A stretch of 35,702 nucleotides of DNA from Cereibacter johrii (GTDB taxonomy: Bacteria > Pseudomonadota > Alphaproteobacteria > Rhodobacterales > Rhodobacteraceae), in NCBI RefSeq assembly GCF_001720585.1, contig NZ_MABH01000132.1:1-35702 (forward strand), in the 5' to 3' direction. How positions within the stretch are numbered: position 1 is the first letter of the stretch; every line of letters begins with the position of its first letter. This document shows positions 8,008-17,236 of the stretch, in pieces. Under the pieces are notes generated by a model that worked only from the letters and a program-made list of their open reading frames with translations, did not search any database and was not told the origin of the DNA. The position numbers and the translations under genes were made by a program.

Positions 8008-10647
8008 TCAGCCCGGACCGGCGGAAGGGGTCACGAAGGCCGCCTCGAAGGCATCGACGGGGAGGGGGCGGCCCAGAAGGTAGCCCTGCAGCCGGTCGCA
8101 GCCCTCGGCCGAGAGCCAGCACCGCTGCCGCTCGGTCTCGACGCCTTCGGCGGTCACGGCGAGGCCCAGCGCTTGAGCGATGCCGAGGATCGCCTGGATC
8201 AGGGGCTTGCTGTCGCGCCGCTCCGCCGTCTCGAGCCCGGCCACGAAGCCACGGTCGATCTTGATCTCTGTCGCCTCGATCCGGTGGAGATAGGAGAGCG
8301 AGGCATAGCCCGTGCCGAAATCGTCGATGGCGATGCCCACGCCGGCGCGCCGCAGGGTCGCGATATTGTGGTCGGCGACCGAGGAGAGCGTGGCGAGCGA
8401 CGTTTCGGTCAGTTCGACCACGAGCTGCTGCGGGCAGACCTCCTCATCGGCGAGGTGCTGCAGCAGCTCCTCGGCAAAGCCCGCGCGGGCGAAGGTCTGC
8501 GCCGAGGCATTGACCGCGAGCCGGTGGCGCCAACCGCGGCGCGCCCAGAGGCCGAGCTGCCGGGCAGCCAGCACCGCAACGCGCGCGTCGATGCGCTGGA
8601 TCAGGCCCGTTTCCTCGGCGATGGGAATGAATTCCGCGGGGCCGATCTCGCCCAGCCGGGGGTCCCTCCAGCGCAGGAGCGCCTCGGCCCCGTCGAAGGC
8701 GCCACAGGCCCGGAACTGCGGCTGGAACACGAGGCGCAGGTCGGCCTCGACCGCGGTCGAGGCGAGCGCCTGGGTGATGGCGCTGCGCCGGGCCTCGGCC
8801 GCGAACTGCTCCTGCGAGAGCAGGACGCTGCGGTTGCGTCCCGCGCGCTTGGCCGCATGCAGCGCGATGTCCGCGCCTGTCATCAGAAGCGCCATCGAGG
8901 TCCCGTGTTCGGGATGGAGCGCGATGCCGACGGAGGCGCCCAGATGCACCGGCTGGCGGCCGACCTCGATCGGGGCCGAGATGGCGGCGCGCAGCGCCTC
9001 GGCCAGACGCGGGGCACTGGCGGCATCGGCGCCGGGCGCCAGCACCATGAATTCGTCGCCGCCCATCCGGGCCACCAGACAGTCGGCCCCCGCCACGGCC
9101 CGCAGCCGGTCGGCCGCGACGCGCAGCACCGCATCCCCGGTGTCGTGGCGCCGGAGGTCGTTCACCGCCTTGAAATTGTCGAGGTCGAGCATCACCAGCG
9201 CGAAGGGAGCGGCCTCCTTCAGCCGCGCCTCGACCGCATCGGCGAGCGCGCGCCGGTTCGCAAGCCCGGTCAGCGGGTCTTCCGCCGCCTGCCGCCGCAG
9301 CCGCTCGGCCGAGGCCTCCGCATGGGTGATGTCGGTGACGGAGATCACGATCCGCGCCTCGTCGGCGGCCTGCGGCAGCGGGGCCGCATGGATCGACAGG
9401 ATGCCGAACTGGCCATCGGGGCGGCGGATCGCATAGCGCAGGTCGTGCAGCGGCGCGCCGGTTGCACGCACGAGGGCCGAGGGCATGTCGGCCTCGGGCA
9501 GCGGACGGCCGTCGAGCGTCTCGAGGACCGCCTCCATCCTGAGACGGCCGGCATGGGGCTGCAGCACGAGGAGCCGCCGGGCCTCGTCGTTGGCATAGAC
9601 GATGCCGCCCTCGGCATCGAGGGCCACGATGGCCGAGACGCTGGTATGAAGGACCGCGGTCAGAAAGGCGTTGCGCGTGGCAAGCTCCCGCTCGAGCAGC
9701 TTGCGGTCGGTGATGACCGTCTCGACCGACGCATGACCGGCATAGCGCCCGTCCGCGTCGGACAGCGGATGGGCGTTGAAGCGGATCCAGTAGGGCTGGC
9801 CCGCGGCCGTATAGTTGATGGTCTCGCCCTCGCAGCTCGAACAGGTGCGGATCGCCTCGGCGACGGCGGCGCTGACGCCGGGATCCGTTCGCGGGCCGCG
9901 CACCACCTCCGCAAAGTTTCGGCCCCGGATCGCCTCGAGGCGGTGGCCCGTATGGACCTCGAAGGCCCGGTTCACCCAGACGATCTGCTGCTCGGTGTCG
10001 GTGACGATCACGAGGTTCGTCATCAGCTCCGTCACGCGCGCCAGCCGTTCGAGGTTGCGCGCCACGTCGCGGGCAGCGCTGCGGGCCGCCGCCGCGCGGT
10101 GCTCGGCATCCCGCCGCGCGAGGGCGGCCCCCATCGCCTCGGCAATGGAGTGCAGGAGGGCCATCTCGGCGGGACCCACGGGGCGACGGGCCCTGAAGAG
10201 ACTGAGACCCACCGCACCGATGAGGGCCGTGCCATCGGTCAGGGGCATCATCACCAGCGCCCGAACCCCGTGCCGGGCCATCTGCTGCTTGGCCGGATCG
10301 CTCTCGGGCAGCCCATGCAGATCGGGCACATCGATCGGTTCGCCGCGGCGCAGGATCGGCATCCAGCGGTCGAGCGTGCGCAGCGGAATGCGCTGCATCT
10401 CGGACCGGATCTCAGACGCCCCGGATCTGCACCATTCGTGCGTGCAGTCCAGCATCTGCCCGGCCTCGATCCGGTAGACCAGCGCCCGGTCCGCGCCGCA
10501 GTGCGCGCCGAGTTCCGCGATGGTGCGGGCGATGGCCGCGTCCACCTGGGTGCCGGTCGCCCGCATCAGGGCCCGCATCAGCGGCGTGGCAAGGCGCTGG
10601 CCTTCCGACAGGCGATGGGCGAGGACTGCAGGCGGGTGCGGGATCAT
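8008..10647 (-). CDS. GAF-PAS-PAS-GGDEF-EAL cyclic-di-GMP signalling protein
   Basis: An 879-residue soluble sensor enzyme. In order: a GAF-like domain (about 30-180), a PAS domain (about 205-318) that reads like a LOV domain, a second PAS (about 325-445), GGDEF (about 450-610) and EAL (about 620-870). The cyclase motif is intact (GGDEF, 529-533), but the RxxD inhibitory site expected five residues upstream is absent. The EAL domain keeps E655-A656-L657, DDFGTG (775-780), a KID motif and AEGVE, so phosphodiesterase activity is plausible. The LOV-like PAS has GRNFAEVVRGPRTDP where photoactive LOV domains have GRNCRFLQGPxTDP, so the flavin-adduct Cys is missing. A GAGGTG Shine-Dalgarno precedes the ATG. 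It lies 14 bp downstream of the diguanylate cyclase gene, in one operon. Confidence 0.9.
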   Translation of the reverse strand: MIPHPPAVLAHRLSEGQRLATPLMRALMRATGTQVDAAIARTIAELGAHCGADRALVYRIEAGQMLDCTHEWCRSGASEIRSEMQRIPLRTLDRWMPILRRGEPIDVPDLHGLPESDPAKQQMARHGVRALVMMPLTDGTALIGAVGLSLFRARRPVGPAEMALLHSIAEAMGAALARRDAEHRAAAARSAARDVARNLERLARVTELMTNLVIVTDTEQQIVWVNRAFEVHTGHRLEAIRGRNFAEVVRGPRTDPGVSAAVAEAIRTCSSCEGETINYTAAGQPYWIRFNAHPLSDADGRYAGHASVETVITDRKLLERELATRNAFLTAVLHTSVSAIVALDAEGGIVYANDEARRLLVLQPHAGRLRMEAVLETLDGRPLPEADMPSALVRATGAPLHDLRYAIRRPDGQFGILSIHAAPLPQAADEARIVISVTDITHAEASAERLRRQAAEDPLTGLANRRALADAVEARLKEAAPFALVMLDLDNFKAVNDLRRHDTGDAVLRVAADRLRAVAGADCLVARMGGDEFMVLAPGADAASAPRLAEALRAAISAPIEVGRQPVHLGASVGIALHPEHGTSMALLMTGADIALHAAKRAGRNRSVLLSQEQFAAEARRSAITQALASTAVEADLRLVFQPQFRACGAFDGAEALLRWRDPRLGEIGPAEFIPIAEETGLIQRIDARVAVLAARQLGLWARRGWRHRLAVNASAQTFARAGFAEELLQHLADEEVCPQQLVVELTETSLATLSSVADHNIATLRRAGVGIAIDDFGTGYASLSYLHRIEATEIKIDRGFVAGLETAERRDSKPLIQAILGIAQALGLAVTAEGVETERQRCWLSAEGCDRLQGYLLGRPLPVDAFEAAFVTPSAGPG

Positions 10648-10661
10648 CGGAACACCTCGTC

Positions 10662-12350
10662 TCAGGCCGAGGCCGGACGGGCGGGCCCGGACAGGGCCGC
10701 CGCCGCATCGGCCGCCTCGCGGCGCCCCGCATCCAGATGCAGGACCAGATTGCGGCCCTGACGCTTCGCCTCGTAGAGCCGCGCGTCGGCCCGCGCGGTG
10801 AGCTGGCCGAGGCTCCTGCCGTCGCCGGGCCGCATGGCCACGCCGGCCGAGAAGGTCAGGCGCGGCAGGTCTCCGTCGCGCAGCGGCGGGTCCGCCTCCA
10901 GCCGGCGCGCGAGCTTCTCGAGAAGGTCCACCACGGCTCCCGTATCCTGTCCCGGGCAGAGGGTCAGGAATTCCTCGCCGCCGATGCGGAAGGCGCGCGC
11001 GCCCTCGGGCAGGACGGACGACAGCTCGGCCGCGAACCGTTGCAGCACCCGGTCGCCCATCGCATGGCCCAGCCGGTCGTTGATCTGCTTGAAATGGTCG
11101 ATGTCGATCAGGGCGAGGGCGATGGCCCCCTCGCGCTCGGTGGCGGCCTCGAAGAGACGGTCGAGGGCCCGCCGGTTGCCGAGCCCGGTCAGCGGATCCG
11201 AGCGGGCCGAGGCCTCGGCCGCCTCACGCAGCCGGGTGATCTCGGCCAGCCGGTCGCGGGACTGGGCGAGAGCCGCCTCGAGACGCGCGGCATTCCGGCG
11301 AAGCTCGGTCGTGTCCGTCATCAGGGCGACGGCGCCGAGAAGCGTGCGGCCGGTGCCGAGCGGTCGCCAGATCGGCAGGAACCGGATGTCGAGGGTCCGG
11401 CCGCCGATCTCGACTGGCTCGCGCGGCCGGCTCGGGCGCTCGCCCTTCTCCATCAGCTCGAGGAGCGAGGCGAAGGGCCCCGCAGGGTCGAGCGCGGTTC
11501 CGGGCGCGAGCTCCGGCATCAGGAGACTGGCGGCGGGATTGAGCCCCGCGATCTGACCGCGGGCCGTCACCACCAGCACCGGGTCGGCGACGTTGAAATA
11601 GATGAGGTCGCGCGCGACCGTCGTCAGGTCGAAGGTCCGGTTGCCGTAGATGGCCCAGGTCAGGACGAGCAGCACGAAGGCGAAGGCAAAGGGCGTGGGA
11701 TCGAAGCCGAAGACGGTGGCCTTGAACAGGACATAGGCGAGGTTCGCCACGATGGGGGCGAGCGTGCCGAAGAGGAGCATCATCAGCATCGGGCGCTGCG
11801 CCCGCGCGGCACGGAAGGCGCCGAAGGCCGCGATGCCCACCGAGAAGAGCAGGAAGACATAGAGAAGCGCCGTCGCGGCATGGAACAGCGGCCCGTGGAG
11901 GAAGAGCGCCGAGAGCCGCCCGTCGATCACCGCGAGGCGGGTGCCCGGCAGGTAGAAAAGCCCGTGCCAGGGGTTGGTGGCGACGATCGCCGTGACCGAG
12001 ACCACGACCGCCCCGAGGAGCCCCGCCTCGAGACGCCGCCCGCCGATGCGGCCGCCCTGGCAATAATGGCGCAGGAAGAAGAACCAGCTGACCGGCACCA
12101 GCGCGATGGCGGGCCAGGCCATCGAACTGAAGGCCATCTTGCAGGTCAGGCCGGGGGTCGCCATCTCCAGCCCCGCGAAGGCGAGCCACCAGATCACGCC
12201 GCAGACGGCGCTCAGGAAATATTCTCGTCCGAAGAAATACTCCTGCCGGAGAAGCCAGGCCGTGAGCAGGCTGAATCCCAGAAAGGTCGATGCCGCGACG
12301 AAGACAGCGGCATCGATATTCAGGCTGCGCAAGCAATGGGTAGGGTCCAT
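10662..12350 (-). CDS. Membrane diguanylate cyclase with N-terminal 7TM sensor, PAS and GGEEF
   Basis: A 562-residue integral membrane enzyme predicted to make c-di-GMP. Roughly residues 12-235 hold about seven hydrophobic helices of the kind found at the N-terminus of 7TM histidine kinases, ending in the typical TWAIYGNRTFDLTTVARDLIYFNVADPVLVV linker. A PAS domain follows (about 245-348), then a coiled coil (about 350-383) and a GGDEF domain with DPLTGLGNRRALD, DIDHFKQINDRLGH and GGEEF (457-461), an active-type signature. No RxxD inhibitory site precedes it. I chose the ATG at 12350 since further upstream codons only extend into the non-conserved intergenic region. It is divergent from the LysR gene and co-transcribed with the GGDEF-EAL gene. 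The ligand sensed is unknown. Confidence 0.88.
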   Translation of the reverse strand: MDPTHCLRSLNIDAAVFVAASTFLGFSLLTAWLLRQEYFFGREYFLSAVCGVIWWLAFAGLEMATPGLTCKMAFSSMAWPAIALVPVSWFFFLRHYCQGGRIGGRRLEAGLLGAVVVSVTAIVATNPWHGLFYLPGTRLAVIDGRLSALFLHGPLFHAATALLYVFLLFSVGIAAFGAFRAARAQRPMLMMLLFGTLAPIVANLAYVLFKATVFGFDPTPFAFAFVLLVLTWAIYGNRTFDLTTVARDLIYFNVADPVLVVTARGQIAGLNPAASLLMPELAPGTALDPAGPFASLLELMEKGERPSRPREPVEIGGRTLDIRFLPIWRPLGTGRTLLGAVALMTDTTELRRNAARLEAALAQSRDRLAEITRLREAAEASARSDPLTGLGNRRALDRLFEAATEREGAIALALIDIDHFKQINDRLGHAMGDRVLQRFAAELSSVLPEGARAFRIGGEEFLTLCPGQDTGAVVDLLEKLARRLEADPPLRDGDLPRLTFSAGVAMRPGDGRSLGQLTARADARLYEAKRQGRNLVLHLDAGRREAADAAAALSGPARPASA

Positions 12351-12415
12351 TGACGATCCGGCCACAAGGAATGGAGTCTCCTTACCACCTTCGGCGGAGG
12401 CTGGGAACAAGGCGT

Positions 12416-12496
12416 CGCAAGAATTGTCAGACTGTTCCTTGCGCCCTCCGCTGCCGCCCACCGCAAGGCCCGCGCCATCGCAAGATCCTCATCTTG
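12416..12496. promoter_or_regulatory. Dyad symmetries in the divergent DGC/LysR intergenic region
   Basis: The 203-bp region between the diguanylate cyclase start (12350) and the LysR start (12554) contains CGCAAG (12416-12421) mirrored by CTTGCG (12438-12443), 16 nt apart. It also contains a compact CAAGAT/ATCTTG dyad (12481-12496, 4-nt spacer). LysR regulators often bind such dyads near their own divergent promoter, so autoregulation is possible. Neither site shows an unambiguous T-N11-A core, and short dyads occur by chance. Confidence 0.3.
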
Positions 12497-12553
12497 AGCC
12501 CAAGGCCCTCGCGTGGGACTTCTGGGCGACATGCGGGGCAGGAGACAGGCACC

Positions 12554-13444
12554 ATGAACCTTCGCTTCATCGAAACCTTTCTCTGGGTGGCGCGTCTGGG
12601 CAGTTTCCGCGCCGCGGCCGAGCGGCTGAACACGACGCAGGCCGCGGTCTCGAACCGCATCGCCACGCTCGAGGCCGCGCTGGGACAGGATCTCTTCGAG
12701 CGGATGCCGGGCGGCGTGCGGCTCTCGCCCATCGGGCAGCGCGCCATCGCGCCGGCCGAGGATCTGATGCGGAGCGCGATGGAGTTCCGCATCTCGGTGG
12801 GCCGGCCCGAGCAGCTCCGCTCGACGGTGCGGATCGGCACTATCGACAGCATCGTGCAGGCCTGGCTTCCCCGCTTCATCGAGCGGGTGCGCGAGCTCTA
12901 TCCCGGCCTCACGCTCGATCTGAACGTCGATACGTCGCGCGGGATCGCGCGCGAGATCGTCGAGCGCAAGATCGACCTCGCGCTCCTGATGGGCCCGGTG
13001 CTCGAGGCGGGCCTGCGCAACGTGGATCTGGGCAGCATGGACTGCGCCTGGGTCGCGGCACCCCGCTTCGGGCTCGGCGGGCGCAGGCTCGGCCTCGCCG
13101 ATCTTGTCGAGCTGCCGATCCTCACCTTCTCGCGCAACAGCGACCCGCATGTCTGGCTGATCCGCCAGTTCGAGGAGCTGCGCCTGCCCCAGCCCGCGAT
13201 CTCGAACTCGAATTCGCTCTCGGCCATGCTGCGGCTGGCGCTCGAAGGGGTGGGGGTGGCCTTGATGACGCGGCCGGTCGTCGAGGAAGCGCTGGCGTCC
13301 GGGGCGCTCGACCTTCTCGATGTGGACCCACCCTTTCCGCCGCTGGCGCTCCATGCGGTCTTCGCCGACCACGGCGACAACCTCCTGCCCGTGGCCCTCT
13401 CGGAGGTTGCGGCGCAGGTCGCGCTGGAGGAGCGGGGGCGATAA
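12554..13444 (+). CDS. LysR-family transcriptional regulator
   Basis: A 296-residue LysR regulator. The winged HTH occupies about residues 1-60: MNLRFIETFLWVARLGSF, RAAAERLNTTQAAVSNRIATLE and LGQDLFERMPGGVRLSPIGQ. A linker helix follows, then a periplasmic-binding-protein-like effector domain beginning VRIGTIDSIVQAWLP at about residue 95. The ATG at 12554 starts directly at the HTH and is preceded by AGGAGA (12539-12544); upstream codons in frame are not conserved-looking. The gene precedes, in the same direction, the nitrilase/RraA/ABC-importer cluster, so it is the likely regulator of that cluster. The effector is probably the imported compound or a breakdown product. Its 5' end faces the diguanylate cyclase gene. 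Confidence 0.9.
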   Translation: MNLRFIETFLWVARLGSFRAAAERLNTTQAAVSNRIATLEAALGQDLFERMPGGVRLSPIGQRAIAPAEDLMRSAMEFRISVGRPEQLRSTVRIGTIDSIVQAWLPRFIERVRELYPGLTLDLNVDTSRGIAREIVERKIDLALLMGPVLEAGLRNVDLGSMDCAWVAAPRFGLGGRRLGLADLVELPILTFSRNSDPHVWLIRQFEELRLPQPAISNSNSLSAMLRLALEGVGVALMTRPVVEEALASGALDLLDVDPPFPPLALHAVFADHGDNLLPVALSEVAAQVALEERGR

Positions 13445-13533
13445 GTTTTTCTGTTCGGACCCCACAAAAAAGAGTCGTTTGCCACAGACCGGCCCGACAT
13501 GGAGCCTTGAGCGGAGAAAAGCAGGAGGCTCGC

Positions 13534-14337
13534 ATGAGAGTTAGCTTGATCCAGATGAATTCCGCCGAGAACAAGGAGCGGAATCTGGACGTGGCGGAGG
13601 AGATGATCCGCAAGGCGGTCGGGGTCGAGAACCCCGATCTGGTGGTACTGCCCGAATATTTCGCCTTCCTGGGCGAGGGGCGGGAGGCGGTCCACGGCAA
13701 TGGCGAGAGCTTCCCCGATGGGCCCACCTACCGGCGCTTCTCGGCGCTGGCGGCCGAACTGGGGGTGACGCTGCATCTGGGCTCGATGGTCGAGAAGGCG
13801 GGGAACGGCCATTACAACACGACGCTCGTCTTCGGCCCCGACGGCGCCGAGATCGCCCGCTACCGCAAGATGCATCTCTTCGACATCGATGTGCCGGGCG
13901 GCATGTCCTACCGCGAGTCCGACACGATCAGCCGTGGCGAGGAGGTCGTGACCTACCGGGTGGGCGAGACCACGGTCGGCTGCGCCATCTGCTACGACAT
14001 CCGCTTCCCGGAACTCTTCCGCGCGCTGCGCGACAAGGGCGCCGAGGTGATCGTGCTGCCTGCGGCCTTCACGCTGATGACGGGCAAGGATCACTGGGAG
14101 GTGCTGGCGCGGGCGCGTGCCATCGAGACCCAGACCTATTTCCTCGCGGTGGGCCAGACGGGCTCCCATGCCGAGGGGCGCAAATGGTGCTGGGGCCATT
14201 CGATGGCGATCGACCCCTGGGGCCATGTCGTGGCCCAATGTTCCGACGGCGAGGGTCTGACGACCGCCGTCGTCGATCCCGCCCGCATCGCGGCCGTCCG
14301 CCGCGACGTGCCCGTGGCCCAGCACCACGTTCTCTGA
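13534..14337 (+). CDS. Nitrilase-superfamily amidase (Nit1/Nit2-like C-N hydrolase)
   Basis: A 267-residue cytoplasmic C-N hydrolase. The Glu-Lys-Cys triad is visible: Glu41 in LVVLPEYFAF, Lys112 in ARYRKMHLFDIDV and Cys153 in GCAICYDIRFPELFR. The RKMHLFD and CYDIRFPELFR blocks are characteristic of the Nit1/Nit2 branch (deaminated-glutathione amidase, omega-amidase and relatives) rather than true nitrilases. The substrate is therefore probably a primary amide or carbamoyl compound. GCAGGAGG lies just upstream of the ATG. It is followed after 9 nt by the RraA-like gene and then a polyamine-type ABC importer, so its substrate may be imported by that system. A housekeeping repair role (deaminated glutathione) is the alternative, but the operon context argues against it. 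Confidence 0.88.
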   Translation: MRVSLIQMNSAENKERNLDVAEEMIRKAVGVENPDLVVLPEYFAFLGEGREAVHGNGESFPDGPTYRRFSALAAELGVTLHLGSMVEKAGNGHYNTTLVFGPDGAEIARYRKMHLFDIDVPGGMSYRESDTISRGEEVVTYRVGETTVGCAICYDIRFPELFRALRDKGAEVIVLPAAFTLMTGKDHWEVLARARAIETQTYFLAVGQTGSHAEGRKWCWGHSMAIDPWGHVVAQCSDGEGLTTAVVDPARIAAVRRDVPVAQHHVL

Positions 14338-14346
14338 GGACTGCGC

Positions 14347-15000
14347 ATGTTCACTGTCAACCAGATGCCCCCGCAGATCGCGCCGGCCCTCGTCGCGCGG
14401 ATGGAGAAGGTGGAGGTGGCCACCGTGGGGCACTTCCTCCATTCCGGCTTCCCCGACCGCGATCTGCGCGCGGTCCTGCCCGAGAAGCGCGTGGCGGGCA
14501 CCGCCGTCACCGTGCGGCTGCCGCATGCGGATTCGACGATCCTCCACTATCTGACGAAGCTCGTCCGACCGGGCGATTTCATCATCGTGGACCGCTGCGG
14601 CGACACGAAGCACGCCTGCTGGGGCGGGGTCGTGACCCATGCGATGAAGCTCGGCGGCATCGTGGGCGCGGCCATCGACGGCCCCGCCACCGACTTCTCC
14701 GAGATCCGCCGGGTCGAGCTGCCGATGTGGTGCCGGGGGCCTGCGCCGATCACGACGAAGATCCTCGGGCTCGAGGGCGCGATCAACGTGCCGGTGAGCC
14801 TCGGCGGGCAGACCGTCCATCCGGGCGATGCGGTCATCGCCGACGAGAGCGGCCTCGTGATCCTGCCGCCCGAGCGGGCGGAATGGGCCACCGAGAAGGC
14901 GCTCGGGATGCAGGAGGCCGAGCTCGTGCTGCTCGACCGGCTGCGCAAGGGCGAATGGCTGCCCGACATTTCGGGTGCCACGAAGCTCGTCGAGGCCTGA
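14347..15000 (+). CDS. RraA-like protein lacking the canonical aldolase Arg
   Basis: A 217-residue member of the RraA / 4-hydroxy-4-methyl-2-oxoglutarate aldolase fold. The core VDRCGDTKHACWGGVVTHAM ... GIVGAAIDGPATDFSEIRRVELPMWCRGPAP aligns with the family. Active class II aldolases of this group carry a 'DGxxRD' motif whose Arg binds the oxaloacetate or pyruvate moiety, and a WGE-type Glu. Here the motif reads D111-G-P-A-T115-D116, so the Arg is Thr, and the WGE position reads WGG. The metal-associated Asp is kept. It therefore probably does not work as a standard HMG/oxaloacetate aldolase; a variant lyase, an isomerase-like or a binding role is possible. It sits between a C-N hydrolase and an ABC importer, consistent with a catabolic step. 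Confidence 0.8.
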   Translation: MFTVNQMPPQIAPALVARMEKVEVATVGHFLHSGFPDRDLRAVLPEKRVAGTAVTVRLPHADSTILHYLTKLVRPGDFIIVDRCGDTKHACWGGVVTHAMKLGGIVGAAIDGPATDFSEIRRVELPMWCRGPAPITTKILGLEGAINVPVSLGGQTVHPGDAVIADESGLVILPPERAEWATEKALGMQEAELVLLDRLRKGEWLPDISGATKLVEA

Positions 15001-15040
15001 GGGTCCCCGGCTCCGGCCGTGCCCCGCGCGGCCGGGACCC
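15001..15040 (+). other. Intercistronic stem-loop between RraA-like and binding-protein genes
   Basis: Starting right after the RraA stop codon, GGGTCCC-C-GGC (15001-15011) pairs with GCCGGGACCC (15031-15040): 10 bp with one bulged C and a further GGCC/GGCC pairing inside the loop. There is no U-run. Its position just ahead of the binding-protein gene suits a processing or mRNA-stability element that allows higher expression of the binding protein. Confidence 0.45.
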
Positions 15041-15072
15041 GTTCACAAGAAGCAACAGGGAAAGGCAACGTC

Positions 15073-16116
15073 ATGAAGAACAGAAGCCTTGCGGCAAGCG
15101 CGGCGGTTCTGGCGCTCACGGCCGGAGCGGTGCAGGCCGAGACGGTGGTGCTGTCGGCCTATTCGGGCATCTTCGAGGAGAATTACCGCGCGGCGGTGGT
15201 CGAGCCCTTCATGGAGGCGCATCCCGACATCGACGTGGAATTCTACGGCATGCCCAACTCTGCCCAGATGCTCGGCACCCTGCGGGCGCAGAAATCCGCG
15301 CCCCAGATCGACGTGATGATCCTCGACGTCTCGGTGGCCAAGGCCGCCACCGACGAGGGACTGTTCGCCCCCCTCGACGAGAGCGTGACCGCCCATGTGG
15401 CCGATCTCTATCCGCAGGCACGGGTGGAGGGCGTGAATGCGGTGGGCGTCACCTTCGACAATCTCGTGATGCTCTACAACACCGACAAGGTGACCGAGGC
15501 CCCGACCTCGTGGGAGGCGCTCTGGGATCCGCAGTGGAAGGGGCAGGTCTCGATCCCGGCGGTGCCCGACATCCAGGGCACCACGCTCACCATCATCGCG
15601 AACCGCCTCGCGGGCGGCGAGGGCTACATGGACGGGATGGAGCCGGGGATCGCCAAGCTCATGGAGCTCGCGCCGAACGTGCAGACCTGGGAGCCGCGCC
15701 CCGACGTCTATCAGCCGATCTCGAGCGGGACGGCCGCGATCGGCATCGGCTGGAACGCGCGGGCGCAGGTCTATGCCGACAAGTCCGACGGCAAGCTGGG
15801 CGTCGTGCTGCCCGAAGAGGGAAGCGGCTTCCAGATCAACGTGATCGGCCTTGTGCAGGACGCGCCCGCGGGCGATGCGGCCAAAACCTTCCTCGACTAT
15901 GCGCTGAGCCCCGAGGTGCAGGCGCGCTTCACCGAGACCATGTTCTACGCGCCCACCAACCAGAAGGCCGCGGCGCTCGTCTCCGAGGCGGCGCTCGAAC
16001 GGACGGCGGCGGGCTCCATGGACGAGATGATCCCGATCAACTGGCTCGAGGTTGCCACGATCCGCGATGCCGTCACCGAACAGTGGCGCCGCCGCATCAT
16101 TCCGCTGAGCCGCTGA
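15073..16116 (+). CDS. Periplasmic binding protein of a spermidine/putrescine-type ABC importer
   Basis: A 347-residue class II binding protein (PotD/extracellular solute-binding family 1 type). A Sec signal peptide (MKNRSLAASAAVLALTAGAV, cleaved near QAE) precedes TVVLSAYSGIFEENYRAAVVEPF, the standard first strand of iron/polyamine-type binding proteins. DVMILDVSVAKAATDEGLFAPLD and TFDNLVMLYNTDKV are further family landmarks. The polyamine-contacting Asp/Glu/Trp set cannot be checked without a structural alignment, so the substrate could be another small cation, an amide or an organic acid. It is the first gene of a complete importer and follows the nitrilase and RraA-like genes. The start is the only ATG that gives a signal peptide. 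Confidence 0.87.
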   Translation: MKNRSLAASAAVLALTAGAVQAETVVLSAYSGIFEENYRAAVVEPFMEAHPDIDVEFYGMPNSAQMLGTLRAQKSAPQIDVMILDVSVAKAATDEGLFAPLDESVTAHVADLYPQARVEGVNAVGVTFDNLVMLYNTDKVTEAPTSWEALWDPQWKGQVSIPAVPDIQGTTLTIIANRLAGGEGYMDGMEPGIAKLMELAPNVQTWEPRPDVYQPISSGTAAIGIGWNARAQVYADKSDGKLGVVLPEEGSGFQINVIGLVQDAPAGDAAKTFLDYALSPEVQARFTETMFYAPTNQKAAALVSEAALERTAAGSMDEMIPINWLEVATIRDAVTEQWRRRIIPLSR

Positions 16117-16117
16117 C

Positions 16118-17232
<1,115 letters not shown>

Positions 17233-17236
<4 letters not shown>

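Noticed and set aside
8173-10761. An 862-codon plus-strand frame opposite the GGDEF-EAL gene
   Set aside because: Low-complexity Arg/Gly/His-rich translation with no domain; the opposite strand encodes intact GAF, PAS, GGDEF and EAL motifs.
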